Positions 24,866 through 38,299 of a stretch of DNA of 64,000 nucleotides are shown piece after piece. Numbering within the stretch: the stretch's first letter is position 1; each line of letters starts with the position of its first letter. The stretch is from Gymnorhina tibicen (Eukaryota > Chordata > Aves > Passeriformes > Artamidae), in assembly GCA_013399875.1 (NCBI GenBank), contig VXAZ01006384.1, forward strand, positions 27,306-91,305. Reading direction: 5' to 3'. The notes under the pieces are model-generated. The model saw only the letters and a program-made list of their open reading frames with translations. It made no database searches and was not told the origin of the DNA. Both the position numbers and the translations under genes were made by a program.

Positions 24866-25873
24866 CTACTTTCTACTGATAGGATTTTTTAAAAATAGAC
24901 TGTATCACTAAGAATACCTGGCTGCATCACTGATAATATTACAGATATTATTTCTGTCCCAAGAGGATAACACCGATAAAATTAACAACTTACACTGACG
25001 TTAATGTACTGACTACTGAGTAAAAGTTTCTTGACATCCTCTGGAGCTAGGCAGAGAATTCCACGGAAGTCCAAAATCCTGACTTTAGTTCAACTTTTCT
25101 TGTAAGGAACATCACACTACAAAAAATGCTACGCTGATGTCCGTATCTGATGAATTATTCAACAATTTCTCAGTTAAACTAAAAAATGTATTATATCTGA
25201 CTTCTGTTAAAAAAAAAAAAACCTTTTATTTACAAAGCAATTTACAGTTTGAAAAGGCGAACAAGTTTATTAAGAATTATTTCCATGTAAGTTGTTACGC
25301 TTGGAGTGTCCTTTCATTAACAGGATAAAGAATCACTGGTGTGACTTGCAAATCATTGATATATTCATGCAACTGGAGCAAACAATCTCCTTGACTAAAA
25401 CCCACAGACCTGTTCTTATTCCAATATGTGGTATCTGGTGCACCAAGGTTAAGTCACTATACTAAATTTTCTGAAATAAATGTTACCCAGTTTGCAAGAG
25501 GAAATCAGCTTCTCCTTCAAATCCATTCCGAAACAGTTCAATGATTCTGCATTTCTTTAAACAACAAGAGGGAATTATTTGTGACTATGCATTAATTCAG
25601 AAAAAGGAAGATCAAATAACAAAACCAACCAACCAAAGCACTTCCTAAAAGCTTCCGTTGGTAAAAAATAGTTTCTAGTACACCTCAGGGTAGCGAGTCA
25701 GTAACCCTTGCTCCAAATAGGCTGACAGATCAAGGCGTATGATTCTGTCTGCAAATACATCACTACAGAAATATATCTCATGTCTCTGCAATCCAAGCAG
25801 GTGGACAAAAAATACCCCAAAACCCACAGTAATCACCCAATTAGATCCACATCTATAAAAACCTTTTGGCCCT

Positions 25874-25903
25874 ACGCTGGTGATTTGCACGCTGGTGATT
25901 TGC
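25874..25903. repeat. Exact 15-bp tandem duplication
   Basis: ACGCTGGTGATTTGC occurs twice back to back without mismatch, which suggests a recent slippage or repair event in intron 1. Confidence 0.85.
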
Positions 25904-26699
25904 AGATTTCACAGAAACAAGCTTTTCTTGCTTATTAAAAAATTTATAGGCATCTGTACAGCAAGATAACCAAGAGTTTCAGCTGTATATCTTTCACCGA
26001 GATACCACATTATTTCCTAGCAAATTGAACAAAAAGACTTCTGTAAGAAATGGATGGTATGTAAAGGAAATTGTGAGTAAGAAGTGAATGTAGAGTACAC
26101 AGCCTCACAATAGCTGAGGCCCTAGTAAGGACCCACGACAGCCCACAGCGAAAGTGTGAAAAACAGGGTATCCTGCTGCTCTGGCACACACTCTGGCACA
26201 GACGGTAAGAACCCCATCACGAGGAATTGGATCTAGGTAGAGAGCTAAAAGAGAAAAATTCTGTGTAGGAATTGAAAAATGTAAACCAAATCCAAGCACT
26301 CTAAGACGGCAATAATGCATGAATGCTGCCAAGCCACCCACACTGAAGCAATTCTGTTGATAATACTGCATAAGGCTTATTTTGCCCACAGAACAACATG
26401 AATTATGAAATCTGAGTATGGATGTAGCAAAACTGGGACCAATGACAAAAAGGCAATTACCAGCCGGTTGTTTTCTTGTGAAAAGTTTTGGCAGAGACAA
26501 GGAGGTACAAGGTTAATGAAAAGCTCAGCCCAAACTAAGAAATGAAACAGAGACTAACATAGCAAATAAAGAATAAAATGCCAAATCAAGGGGAGAAAAA
26601 GGAAGGCAGGTCTTCCACTGTTAAGTGTGTGCGTGCCTCTAGATGGTAGTCATGCTGACATGTGAATTCAAGTCCACAAGGAGAATGGAAGAAACCCCT

Positions 26700-27060
26700 T
26701 CGGATGACATGCTGTACTCTCAATCAGGTTTTTGTTCTTAACATTGATTGTTCCATTTTTTTTTTGGGGGGGGGGGAGGTGGGAGGAGGAGGGCAGCTGT
26801 GGAGGCAAGAAATGGATTTACACCTCAGTACCTAGAAAACTGTAATTTAGTAGTAATTACATATGTGATTCCTCAGATTCTGTATCATTACAGAATTGTA
26901 AACCAGTATATTTGATTGCACAGATTATAGATTATTTTGCATAGACTATTTTGCTGCTCTACCTGTTTACCCTTTTAATGTTTGTTAATCAATAAACATC
27001 TTAATAGCTCGCACCAGCTAAGTCTCAAGTCTCCCCTCTAAAGATGGGAGTGTCAAATCT
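26700..27060 (+). mobile_element. Possible ERV LTR-like segment
   Basis: An AATAAA at 26991-26996 is followed by about 60 nt ending CCTCTAAAGATGGGAGTGTCA, a typical R-U5 layout. The upstream part includes a T10-G11 homopolymer junction. A TGACA start near 26704 would give a 5-bp inverted match to the TGTCA end, but the flanking bases do not form a target duplication. The call is tentative. Confidence 0.3.
26756..26793 (+). repeat. T10-G11 junction with G-rich tract
   Basis: Ten T are followed by eleven G and then AGGTGGGAGGAGGAGGG. Runs of G on the plus strand meet a simple G-quadruplex pattern. It is possibly part of the LTR-like segment here. Homopolymer lengths may be imprecise in the assembly. 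Confidence 0.6.
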
Positions 27061-30000
27061 TGGCAGTAACAGGAAAGTATTCACATAGCAATTTTTCTGA
27101 TGTTCTTCTAGTATGTACGAGTGAAATTCTGAGATAAAATTTGAGGGTCATAAAGCAGCAGCAGGCTCACCTTCCTCAGACTGCCTGATCCAGCATGATC
27201 TATTTTCATCTAAAAATGTAGTATTAAACCAAACAAACCTGATATGCAAGCAGTGCACTCTTCTCCTACCAAGCTAAATCAAAATCAGGTTGACTTATAT
27301 TACTACAGGTAAAAAATTATTAAGTAAAAAACATACTAACAAATAGGGAGCAATGTAAGAATCCAATTTTCTCCAGTAAGACTAACAAAGAAATAGGTAG
27401 CTGCAATGCTGAAGAGATTTCTTTTATAAAGTTTGTGCTACTGCTTCAAGTTTGTAGAGTTTTGATCATTTTCATACTGAGGCAGAAAGATATGCTTCAA
27501 GAACACAGACAGCAGTCAAAAATTCTTGATTTCTATCTAACTCCTTCCTTCCTGACAGTGTGCAAGTCACAGAAAAATCTCTCCTTTGTGCAAAGAACAT
27601 GACTCAAAAACTTACCAGGCTACTAGACTGCAGTGAAAACTAATCAGTGCTTATTTATAGTGAATTCTGAAAATGAAAAGGACAATTTGAATCAGCAAGG
27701 AATTCTAAAACAACACAGCACTGGCTGCATGAAATACAGTGGGAAGAGGAAGAGACAATTTTTTTTTAATACAGTTTCTATAAGCATAGGGAACAGTTAC
27801 TCTCTATTTCCTTCATCTCTTTTATTTTTGTAGCAGGGACAAAAATAAACCTAAAACAAGGTCAGTCTTCTTAAAACACTGAATTTATAAATACAGAAAC
27901 TATGTCATCCTGAACCAAATCTCCGGAAAATAATCATCCGGGAGAATTTATGAGAAATGTATACTTAGTACATAAATGCACATAACAGCAGTAATTAAAT
28001 TAAACATATCTCTCAAGCATGTTAATTATATCTGATGTGAATTTTTCATTTCAAGTTAAATCAGGCATACTGCAGCAGACTGAGATTTAAGTATATATAA
28101 ATACAGATTATGAATTTAACTATAAAATGTATTACCAAATTCTCTCCACATCCTAAGGGAAATGCAGGAAGCTAGGAATATAATTAATTTATTGTCTTTA
28201 AATCAAACGGGGTAGCACTTGAAATAAGGTATGCTTTTAAGAGACTGAAGAAATGTCACAAATGGAGTGAGCTGAGTTACTCTTTGTGACTGATTTGATG
28301 CAACATCATAATGTTCCCCAAGTATTAAATAGCTGGTGGTAAGATGAGCAGTGCATGCCTTTGTTTAAAAATTATGCTAATTTTTTCAGCAAAAGTACAG
28401 AAATTCTCAGTTTATATGTTTAGGACTACTTGGGCAGTTCTTTTTGCTGCAGTCTTGCTGAAGCAAATGGGCATCAGGAAGAGGTAATGTTCCTTGTAAA
28501 TGTTTCTACGTATTACAGGAAGCACATCTAATGGCAGAAACCAATCCAGCAGTTTCACAGCACAGCTGTTCCACTCACTGCAGGGCAGATACAGATTCTT
28601 TTGAGAAGGATCACAGACCAAAACACAGACTGATGCCTTTAATCCATGTATGCTGCTTCTCTAATCTTGGAACTACCTTGCAAGGAAAATAGGCAGTGGC
28701 TTCAACAAGAACTCCAGGAGTGGCCACAGGCTTTGTCATCTGCTACGAAATATTTAATATCCCAGTTCTTTTTCCCTCAAAGAAATGCTTGAAAAATTTA
28801 CTTGAAAGTGGCAAATCCTTCTTCCATTAGAATTCAATAATGGCATTTTATTAAGTCCACTCAATTCAGCAGAGTGGGGTACCAATAGGAAAGGCTAAAA
28901 AATTTCCAAACATAAGTTTTGCATAAACAATGCCATCTTGCAACTCATTAAAAAAACTACATAGTTTTTGAGACATAGGATTAAAAAACCCCTACCATCT
29001 CACAGACACTGGCCTCAAAATAATTCAACACTGTTGAATTTTACCAGGGGTTACAGTTACCTACTCTAAGCAACTTATTTTCTTATTCCATAGATAGTTG
29101 GGGAGGCAAGCTTCCAGGAGGGTTTGCTCCTGGAAAAAAGGATCAGATCTTTCCCTCTGAACAGTAATCACAGAAGTCAGTCCAAGCTTCTCAGCTAGCC
29201 ATGTAATCCCAAGGGATTGACCTTTGGTGGAACCGTAATGGACAGCAGACCAGCTGGCTTCCTGAAACACAGAGTGCTATTTCATAAGGCAAACTTCTGT
29301 ACTGTCCCCAGAGATAGCACATGACTATCCAAGGTACAAACAACAGGCTGTCATGCACACACCTGCTTTCTCAGTAGACAGCCCCAGACCTGAATGCACA
29401 CGGAGAAATGAAACACAGCTTGTATTTTAACTATTAAGGATCAAAACCTGCTGCCACACTGGCAGGTAGCATGACCACAGTGCCTGGACAACCATGCTGT
29501 ATGGAAAAGTCCATCCATTTCACATTTCTCAAATGCTGCTGAGTGACAAAATACTTTAATCTACAAACTCCCCAGTGACACTGGCCATGCAAGTGGACCT
29601 CCATGTATGCGTGGCGGGATCTGCTCTTGTAGCCCTTCCTTTGATCCAAGAGTCCAAGAATCCATGAACCTTACATGAGACAGCATCTAGCTCTACACAA
29701 GACAAATACAAACACACTGGCAAAAATTAGTTGGGGGTTTTTCAGCTAATTTTAAATACACCTTCACAACATGTTTTTCACAGGTGTCCTGGGGAGACTC
29801 AAAAGGTACTTTAATGCCAGGGGTTTAGTCTGAAATACTTTCAGTGTGAAGCAGCTTAAATACAGTATTGTGAAAAATGCTGTCAAAAGTTCCTTGTTTT
29901 CTCCTCCTTGGCTCTCACATCAGAAATACACTGAGGACTGCTTTTCTGAATGCAATGTTTCACCATTCTGTTCTATATTTTATGTACAAATTCAGCATTG

Positions 30001-31980
30001 AGCACAAAACCCCAAAGGATCAAAACTGAAATTTCAGATAAAGGTTATGAGGCATGAAAAGAAGTACAGAATTTGCCAAAGAATTAATGAAGCATGAAAA
30101 CCTATAAGGACCCATAAGGGCAGGATAATCACGGTAAAGATACAACTTAGAGGAAAGAAATACCTACCTGCATAGATTTCATTATTTTGGCTGGTTTTCT
30201 GTTTATTTTAAAATATCTCTGATGCCCTCCAGACTAGTGCATCTTGGAGTTTACTGCTTAAGAACCAGGCATCATTTTTAAACGCTGTAAACAAATCTTC
30301 ATGGACAACAAGGGCAGAGAATACACTCTGCTACAAGTTAGTCAAAGGGAAACAGCTACATATATTCAGTATTGAAGGCTCTACCAGTCTGTGTAACCCA
30401 AGACTTGAACAAGAATAATTCCCGATTGCTTATTTTTAGGACTTGTTTACTTTGTGCTATTTAACATGTTATTGTTTTGCTTTTGTACTCTAAAAGAAAC
30501 TTAATTCCAGTTTGAAATCTTTCATAAATTTAACTATACTGTTCCATCTGAAAGCCCTACAAACATTACACCACACCAGGCACCCAGATGTGCCAAGGTA
30601 CAATCTGGATGGAAATTCAACAAACAGAAATGCTGAGATAGGCTGATTGCACAGCCATTTGTTTACACTGAGACCCTCTGTAATACTACAGAGACGCATA
30701 GTGTAAGAACCGGAGCAGAATGAATTTGTGTATTATATTAATACCCAACATGTTGCAGTTCACTCTCCCTGCATAAGCAATTTCCATTTTTGCTCTCTCA
30801 GGCACACCATGCTATTTGTGACATGAATCAAATTATATTGCTATTCTCAATTACTTAGATGTAGGACAGTATTTTGCACCAGACCAATCTCCTTCAAATG
30901 TCTTCACTTCTTCTGGGAATTATGTTGGACATTATCCATAATGTAGAACTACTCAGTAAGCAGAAAGAGAGCATTTTAGAGACAAACACTCAGGAAAACT
31001 GAGCAAGAGCAACATCAGCCTGCAGAGCTGATTATTGAAGGCTTGAGCTGTGGCTTTGACTTTATTAATTTGCAAACATCTACTCTCCTTTTTAATTGCA
31101 TCACAGAACTTGCTTTCAAAGGAAACAAGGAAACTGGCAGGAAAGAATTCATAATCTGAGCTCACAGTGTAAATGTCTTCTAATCCAATTCATGCTCCAT
31201 CATAACTCAAAGCTTCTCAGACTATCAAACACACAGCATGCACGTCAGGTGAAAACACTTAACGTGTAAAGGCAAGTGTAGAGGCTTCAGATTCTGACAG
31301 AGAGAGGATCAGCTGATCTGAGCTTTCTGGGATTTCACATCTACTTGAAAAGCAAGAAAGCCAGACTCCTTTAACTCCACCCTACCTTATCTGTGTAGCA
31401 TGTGCTCAGATGTGTTACAATTATTAACTAATGGGGGAGACAACTAGCATTCAATATAAAATACAAATTAACATGTTTAAACCACCAGTAAACAAGCAGC
31501 CATTACATTTTGTTTACAGATCTCCCTTAAAGCCATGAACTGTAAACAGACCCCCTTTACAGATACCTGCTGGGTATGTCATAACATTTCAGCTCAGCAT
31601 CTAAATTACATACTGGAAATCACCGGTTACAATTCTGACAAAGCCATTGGTATTTTCTACATGGTTCTTATTTTATCTGCTACAGCCTACATATGAAATC
31701 TAATCTGTAGAAAGGGAAAAATAATGGATGGAGTAAAGAACTACAAAGTTGGTCATAAAACTATATATATATGAGTATTATGATGGAGAAACTTTTTCTG
31801 TGAACACTTGGGATTACCACTTCATAAATTAAAAGAATTCTATTGCTCAGACAACTCAAAAGAAACTCAAATCCCTATGTCTGGCTATTCTTTGTCTTCT
31901 AAACCATCTTCTATTACTACTAAAACAAAATTAATTCTAACACCTGATGAAATCCTGATCAGACAAGAAAGAGAACCATA

Positions 31981-32245
31981 TAATCATAGAACATGCTGAA
32001 TTAGAAGGGACCCATCAGAATCATAGGGTCCAACTCCTGGCCCTTCACAGGACACCCCAAGAATCACACCATGTGCCTGAGAGCATTGTCCAAATGCTTC
32101 TTGAACTCTGTCAGGCGTGGTGCTGTGACCACTTCTCTGGGGAGCCTGTTCCAGCAGAGCAGGGCCGAGCGGGACAATCCCCTCCCTTGCCCAGCTGGTG
32201 ATGCTATGCCTGATGCCCCCCAAGGGTGCAGTTGGCCCTCACAAT
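31981..32245 (-). repeat. CR1 LINE 3' end fragment
   Basis: The plus strand shows AATCATAGAACATGCTGAAT, GGTCCAACTCCTGGCCCTTC, AATGCTTCTTGAACTCTGTC, GGAGCCTGTTCCAGCAGAGC and GGTGATGCTATGCCTGATGC. These are the successive landmarks of an antisense CR1 3' region. The right boundary near 32245 is approximate. A short internal deletion after the CCTGTTCCAG landmark is likely, because the next landmark arrives early. Confidence 0.85.
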
Positions 32246-32306
32246 CTACAATGGGTCCAGAGCTACATTAGCAATGCTGGTCCAACACACACAACTGCCT
32301 GGTCAA

Positions 32307-32330
32307 CTTGGCAACTGCCTTGGCAACTGC
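32307..32330. repeat. Exact 12-bp tandem duplication
   Basis: CTTGGCAACTGC occurs twice in direct succession, shortly after the CR1 fragment at 31981-32245. Confidence 0.8.
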
Positions 32331-35300
32331 CAGGTTCAGTTCTTCTCAGAGGAGAAAGTCAATACATTTTCCCATTATCTCATCAGCAGTTTCATTAAAA
32401 ATGAATGGTTTTATTTATTTTTGAGGTCTCTTCTTCCAAACTGGTCAGGAGCTAACCAGCAAGAATACTGCTTGAAGAACAAAAAAAGGAAAATAGAGGC
32501 TTTACAATACGAAGTTTGGGAAGGAAAGAAAAAAAAAAAAAAAGACGTGGCTTTGAGTGGATTGATTTTACCCCCCTGCCTACAAAACAATCAAACTGTA
32601 GTTCTGTGACAGCATACCAAAACTCAGCAATCACTGAGTCATATCTTGAGATGCCATGTGACACGACCATATCAATGTCCCTGTCCCCGAAGTCAGAATC
32701 AGTGACACTGATGACATTTCTGATGTTTCTGATATGTGTATTTATCCATGGTTACTTGGCCAGATTCGAGTGTTTCAATATTCTTACTGCTGGCAGTTTT
32801 CCCAAGCTCTCCTCTGACTCTTCACCATTTCAGTACAAGCTGGTTAGTTATATCCAGTCCTGCCAAACCAAGAACAGAGTGCCTGCTGCCCCTTTCTTCA
32901 CTGCAGATATTTTCAGTGCTGTGTACACACCATCCCTTCTTTAGCCTAAACAATTCCCACTTAATAGTGGGGATTCCCTCTTCACTTAGTCTGTCCTCTA
33001 GAGACTTCCACTACCCTCCTTCAAACTGTGATTTTCATACTATGTCTTACAGCTGAGATTACAATGAATCTCAACAGAAGCACAACGTGGAATCCACCCA
33101 GACTCTCCCCACTGCCATTGAAACTAATAAATAAATAAATTTAGACCAGGGACTTTTAAGGAAACCTTCTACAAAATGAAGCGAAATACTAAATTTAGAA
33201 TTAAAAAAATTATCACCAAAAAAAAAAAAGTTGACTCAACTCATAGTAAGAGGATACCTTTGCAGCTCACCTTTATCAGAGGAAAAAAATTTAAAACATG
33301 TCAAAATAATCAATCATCAAAATAAATCCCAGTCTTTGAACAATTCTCTCTCAGGAACTGAAATTAAAAATGTAGAAGTCAACAGAATAATAAAATCCTT
33401 TATGGATAAAAAAACCCCCTCCCTTTATAATTCTTAAAAAAAGGAAAAAAGAGTAACTCACTACAATTAGATTCATTCTAACATCTTTAACCTGCTTTTA
33501 ATGGAAATCTCTTGATTCAGTGGTGACAAAGAATACTTTGTCTGCCAATCATCTGTCAATTCAGATAATAATATCCAAGACAGAAAGCAAAATACAAAAC
33601 AGAAACCTAAATGCCAACCCTTTCCACTAAGATGTGCTAATATATCAATTTTGACGGCCTAAATTCTACTTCATCACAGTGAAAAGGTTACACATGAAAT
33701 CAGCCCCCTGTCTTGAAAATCTATTTCTAACGGGTGAGTTTTCCTCTCTATAACCCATTATTTTCCATTGCACAGCAGCAGTGGCATACTAATGATAATA
33801 ATAGCAAGGATTCAAAATTATTTCAAATATTTATTGAAAAATGCCAAGAAAACAGTTCAAAACAGAAAAGGTATGATTATCACAAAGTTCTGTATTTCTC
33901 GTAAAGTAACTGAAACTACTGTCTTGAAGAGCTCATTCACTTGTAAAAACATTGTTTGTGCAAATAAAAATACTACTATTAGCTGCATGACCTTTTTATG
34001 AAAGATCACTATGACTGCAAAATGACAAGTGGTGGAACTAAGAACAGCCATGTAAGGATTCTAATAATCTCCCTCAGTAATATTTTATTCCATTAATCAT
34101 AACTCAAGTCTCAGTGAGAAAGAAAAAAGGAAGTAAAAAAGTAAAATGCAGCAATCATGGTCTGACACTTATCTTATGGAGAACTATAAAAAAATATTTT
34201 TTAACATCAAAACATTTAAATTATGATTTTAGAAACATAATTGAAATTCTATGCTTCATATAGCATCAATTCTTTAAAGATCTACAGAGAATCCAAACAC
34301 CAAATCACCAAAGCCATAAACAAGAATGAACTTATAAAGCATGAACAATAAAATAATTATCTGTACATAAGGAGTTCTGTGGAGAGCCAATTATATATGT
34401 GAAGTATACATAATGTTTTAATACAAGTTGATATCACTCAAACAAAACTGCAGATATAATTAAAGCTTCATTAAAGATGTAAGATATTCTGTCACTGATT
34501 TTTCACTTACTGTTTACCAAAACGAAAACAAAGAGCCACTCAAGCTTGTAAGATTACAACCTATGAATAACATTACACCGGAAAAAAGATTATGATTAAA
34601 GAGCCTGGAAGGTAGGCTCTTCTGTTAATCCACAAACAATAGTTTTAAGCGATTAAACATTTCTTTATTTCTCACAGTTACCTTTTTTAGCCATTGGCAA
34701 TTTTTCATTTATTTTATAAGAGTCTCAAAGATAATGGACTTTCTTAAAAGCTTCACAAGCAATCCCAGTTCATTGTCCCAGCAGGTGAAGGGTGAGAAGT
34801 CCAGCAGCAGCTGGCAGACCAATCCACATACAGCATGACCAGTCCTACTGCTCAGCAGGTCTTTGGCCTGACCCTATCCTCACCCTCTTCTCCTTCATGA
34901 CCAGCTTTCTGGCTTTCTAGGGAGATGTGTAGTAAGGATATGGAGAGTAGGACAAGAAAGCAATAGACTAATATAAAACCACTAGACTTATGAAATCTTT
35001 ATGAATCTTTAAAAAATCAGGTTCCTTGTATTTTAACTTTTTATGAAAATTAAAGCATGGGAGGAATCGCAGTCCCCTGCCTGTCCTTTAGTGCATCACA
35101 CAGATCCCCAACGCCAGCCTCCCTTTATTTTACCAGTTCTGGCTTTGGACCAGACACAACTCCCAGATTCTCTCATGGAAGTTCTTCCCCACAGCAGCAC
35201 TTTCCTGTCTATACTGAGCTAGCCACTCTTGTGTCAGGTTTCCTAACTTCACTTTCACTCATCTCCAAATATAAACCAACTGTATTGTGAAAGTGAGTAG

Positions 35301-37883
35301 TCCAGACACCCTGCTGCTTTGAATTACGTAAGATACTGAAAAAGCTTTACACTTTGAAACACCTGGAGCTGACACAGTTCTACACCAGTGTGGGAGGGAT
35401 CAGAAGGTGCCCCACCTTCTCCTGCCAGGTGCTGATGCTGGGCCAAAGGAGGAGGTAGGCAATGTGGTTACAAGTCATACACGGGAATATATTTGGTTTG
35501 ATTTTCAACTATAGGTCTATTTTATGAGATTCTATACAAATTTCCAAACATCATACTACCCAAAAGTTCAGCTCCTTCCCTGTGTACAGAATCCATCTAC
35601 TTAGTAATCACTTCTTTAATAAATGATGTTCCTGTTTAGCTTTACTCCAGGACTGATTTTTTCTAAATTTTGCAACCTGCCTATTGAATTTTCTGAGTTC
35701 TGACAAGACCATAAAGTAGGGGCAAGCTATGACAGAAAGCAAAAGATAAAGCATAGAAGGAACTGTACAAGAGCATAACTCAAGTACAGAAACGCAGTAG
35801 TGTCAATTCACTGAAAGATCATTTTCCCATCCACCTATATCTCCCAGGAGAAGCTAAAAAGATAGCCAGAAAATAAGGCTAAATAGAGCCTCTTCCATCC
35901 CAAAAGCATATGCAGGATTTCATTGCTGGCTTTTGCATTAACCTATACATTCTGTCCCTGTGGAAAAACCCCTGATGAATTCTGCACAAGGCAGTGTAGT
36001 GTCATGATTCTTATTAATGCCACAAACACTGACTAAATTGTGTAGAAACTTAGAAATAAACAAACAAAATAATAATTACAAGCTTTTGAAAGTTTCTGCA
36101 TCATCTAAAGAAATACATCCATATTTTTAACAACAGAAAATTTAAAACACTTCAGTCTTTTATGTGGGAAGTATTATATGACTATTGTTTTAGAAAATTT
36201 TTTCACTGTATCTAAATTCCCACAAATATGATCTGGATAAGAAATAAATTTTTTTTCCCGCAAGCTTCATAAGCCTGAGGGAAGCCTGTTCCACATTAGA
36301 GGAAAACAATTTTTAACTGCTCACAGTAAAAAATACCTTATTAACATAAAAATTGCCTTGAAACAGATGCCCAGAGTCCAAATTCACCAGCTTCTGTGGT
36401 CTGGGGTGGGTTGGGTCTGTTTGTGGTGAGTTTTGGTTGGTTGGTTTAAATGTACTGCCCACATTTTTTAATTAAAAAGTAAACCAAATTAAAAAACCTA
36501 CCTAAGCAAATTCCTACAGCAAGAACAGAATCAAAACCACCAGCACGAGGAAAAGAGATAGAAGAGTAATAATGTCATTTTGCCTAAAAAAAAAAAAAAG
36601 TTGTAGGAGCACTATTTAGGAAACAGTCTACTTATTCAGCATGTCTGTTCTTTTACAGATTTCTCTGGGTGTATTTTTTTCCCCACCTACAAACAAGTGT
36701 ACAAATTTTTTTAAAGCTTCTTCATTTTTGGACCTCAACAAAAATTTGAAAAAATCATAAATCAACCAAGCCATTCTGATGTTAGGACAGTGCAAGCATA
36801 AAAAGAGTATGGTCTACATGCAGCTTACAAGGGGGAGAAAGAAGTTTCTTATGCAGATTTCTTTTTTGAGAGCAGCACAAAAAACCAACAGCAACAAAAC
36901 AAAACAAAAGAAAAAAAAAAAAACCAAAGAGCAGAAATGTGGAAACTTACATAGCAAAACTGCTTTCAAATAGAATATGGGCATATTCTCCCAAGGTGCC
37001 CACAACAGCTCTGTGCCACCTCAGCTCAGTTTCCAAGTAAGCATTTGACATTGTAAGTACCAAACACATGGATTACACAGTAAGGAGGGATCTCCAGTTT
37101 ATTCTAAATAAAAGTAATTCCACAAAATTGAATACAATTTTGTGTTAATGGCAGGATTAGAGCAAAGCTACAGAGATTTAAATCAGGTGCCACTGGATTG
37201 TTTTTTCCTCATTAAAACCATTGCTTCTTGTAGATTCCTGGAGCAGGCAAAAAATCATTGTTTGGGACTTGGCTAGTTTTGCCAGAAGCAGATCAGAGAC
37301 CTGTTAAGTCAAAAAATCTTTAAGACTTTCAGACATTTCTATTTCCTACTTTTTAAAATATCTAAGGATTTGCAATCCTGGGATCCCCAGGAAGAAAATC
37401 TCACTTAGGTAAGATATAGCTAAGCTCAGAAAATATGCTGTTCATAATACCTTTCACTCTCACTAATTTCCACCTCAGAGATTTTGTATGTTGAGGCTCA
37501 AAAGCATAGTCTCAGCTGTTATCCAGGGTTTCCACAATGCTGTGCTCAGCTAGACTATTCATTGCTCAGAAAAAGGCTTTACAGGGCTTTACTAGAAGCT
37601 ATTCAAGAGCAAGCAGTTAGCGAAAATGTAAACAGAAGCATGCAATGTAATAACTACTGTCAAAATAAACTAAGTGCTACTTTAAATTAAAAAGGTCATC
37701 TCCCACACAGAGAGGATTATCAATTCATTACTTCTATCCTTACTCCCTCAACACTGAAGCAACAATGTCACCTCCACTGCTTTTTTTTTTGTTGCTCTAC
37801 ACAGAAAGGAAACAAAGAAAAGGTATTTTTCAGATATTTGTACCATTTTTCAAATAATACACGTTCAAGTTAAATCTTTGCAC

Positions 37884-38299
37884 TGATGCCTTAGGTTTTA
37901 ACTTTTATATTTCTCAAATCCTGTACTGCCTAGTGTGTAGCTCTGAAGTTTCATGTGGCCTGTTAGCTGCTGTTCTCTCATGCTGGTTAGACACAACAAA
38001 CCCTCTCTAGGTTTGCGCTTCAAGGACACCTTGTTGTCCCAGGCCCCAAAATGTGTAAACTAAAAGCCTCTGAAGAGATGGGGCAAACTTGGGGTAATTA
38101 CATCATTAACTGAAGTTATAACTGGAGAACTAACCCTGATATGTAAATGGACCAAACTTATAGAAGTGTGAAGAACCCGCGACCCTGCGTCCATCTTGGG
38201 TGTAGCCTTTTGACTGCCCAGGCCCTTCAAATAAATACCTACTTTTTTTCTCTTATTCTTGTCTGGCCTCTGTTTTCAGGTAGCCACTTCAAGGCATCA
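37884..38299 (+). mobile_element. Solo LTR, family A copy 2 (perfect 4-bp TSD GCAC)
   Basis: It starts TGATGCCTTAGGTTTTAAC and ends CAAGGCATCA, again with TGATGCCT/AGGCATCA inverted termini. AATAAA lies at 38230-38235. The target duplication GCAC is perfect at 37880-37883 and 38300-38303. Length is 416 bp. Full-length similarity to 16856-17278 includes the blocks GCTGCTGTTCTCTCATGCTG and GTCCCAGGCCCCAAAAT. No provirus body remains. Both copies lie in the same orientation, antisense to APBA1. Confidence 0.9.
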
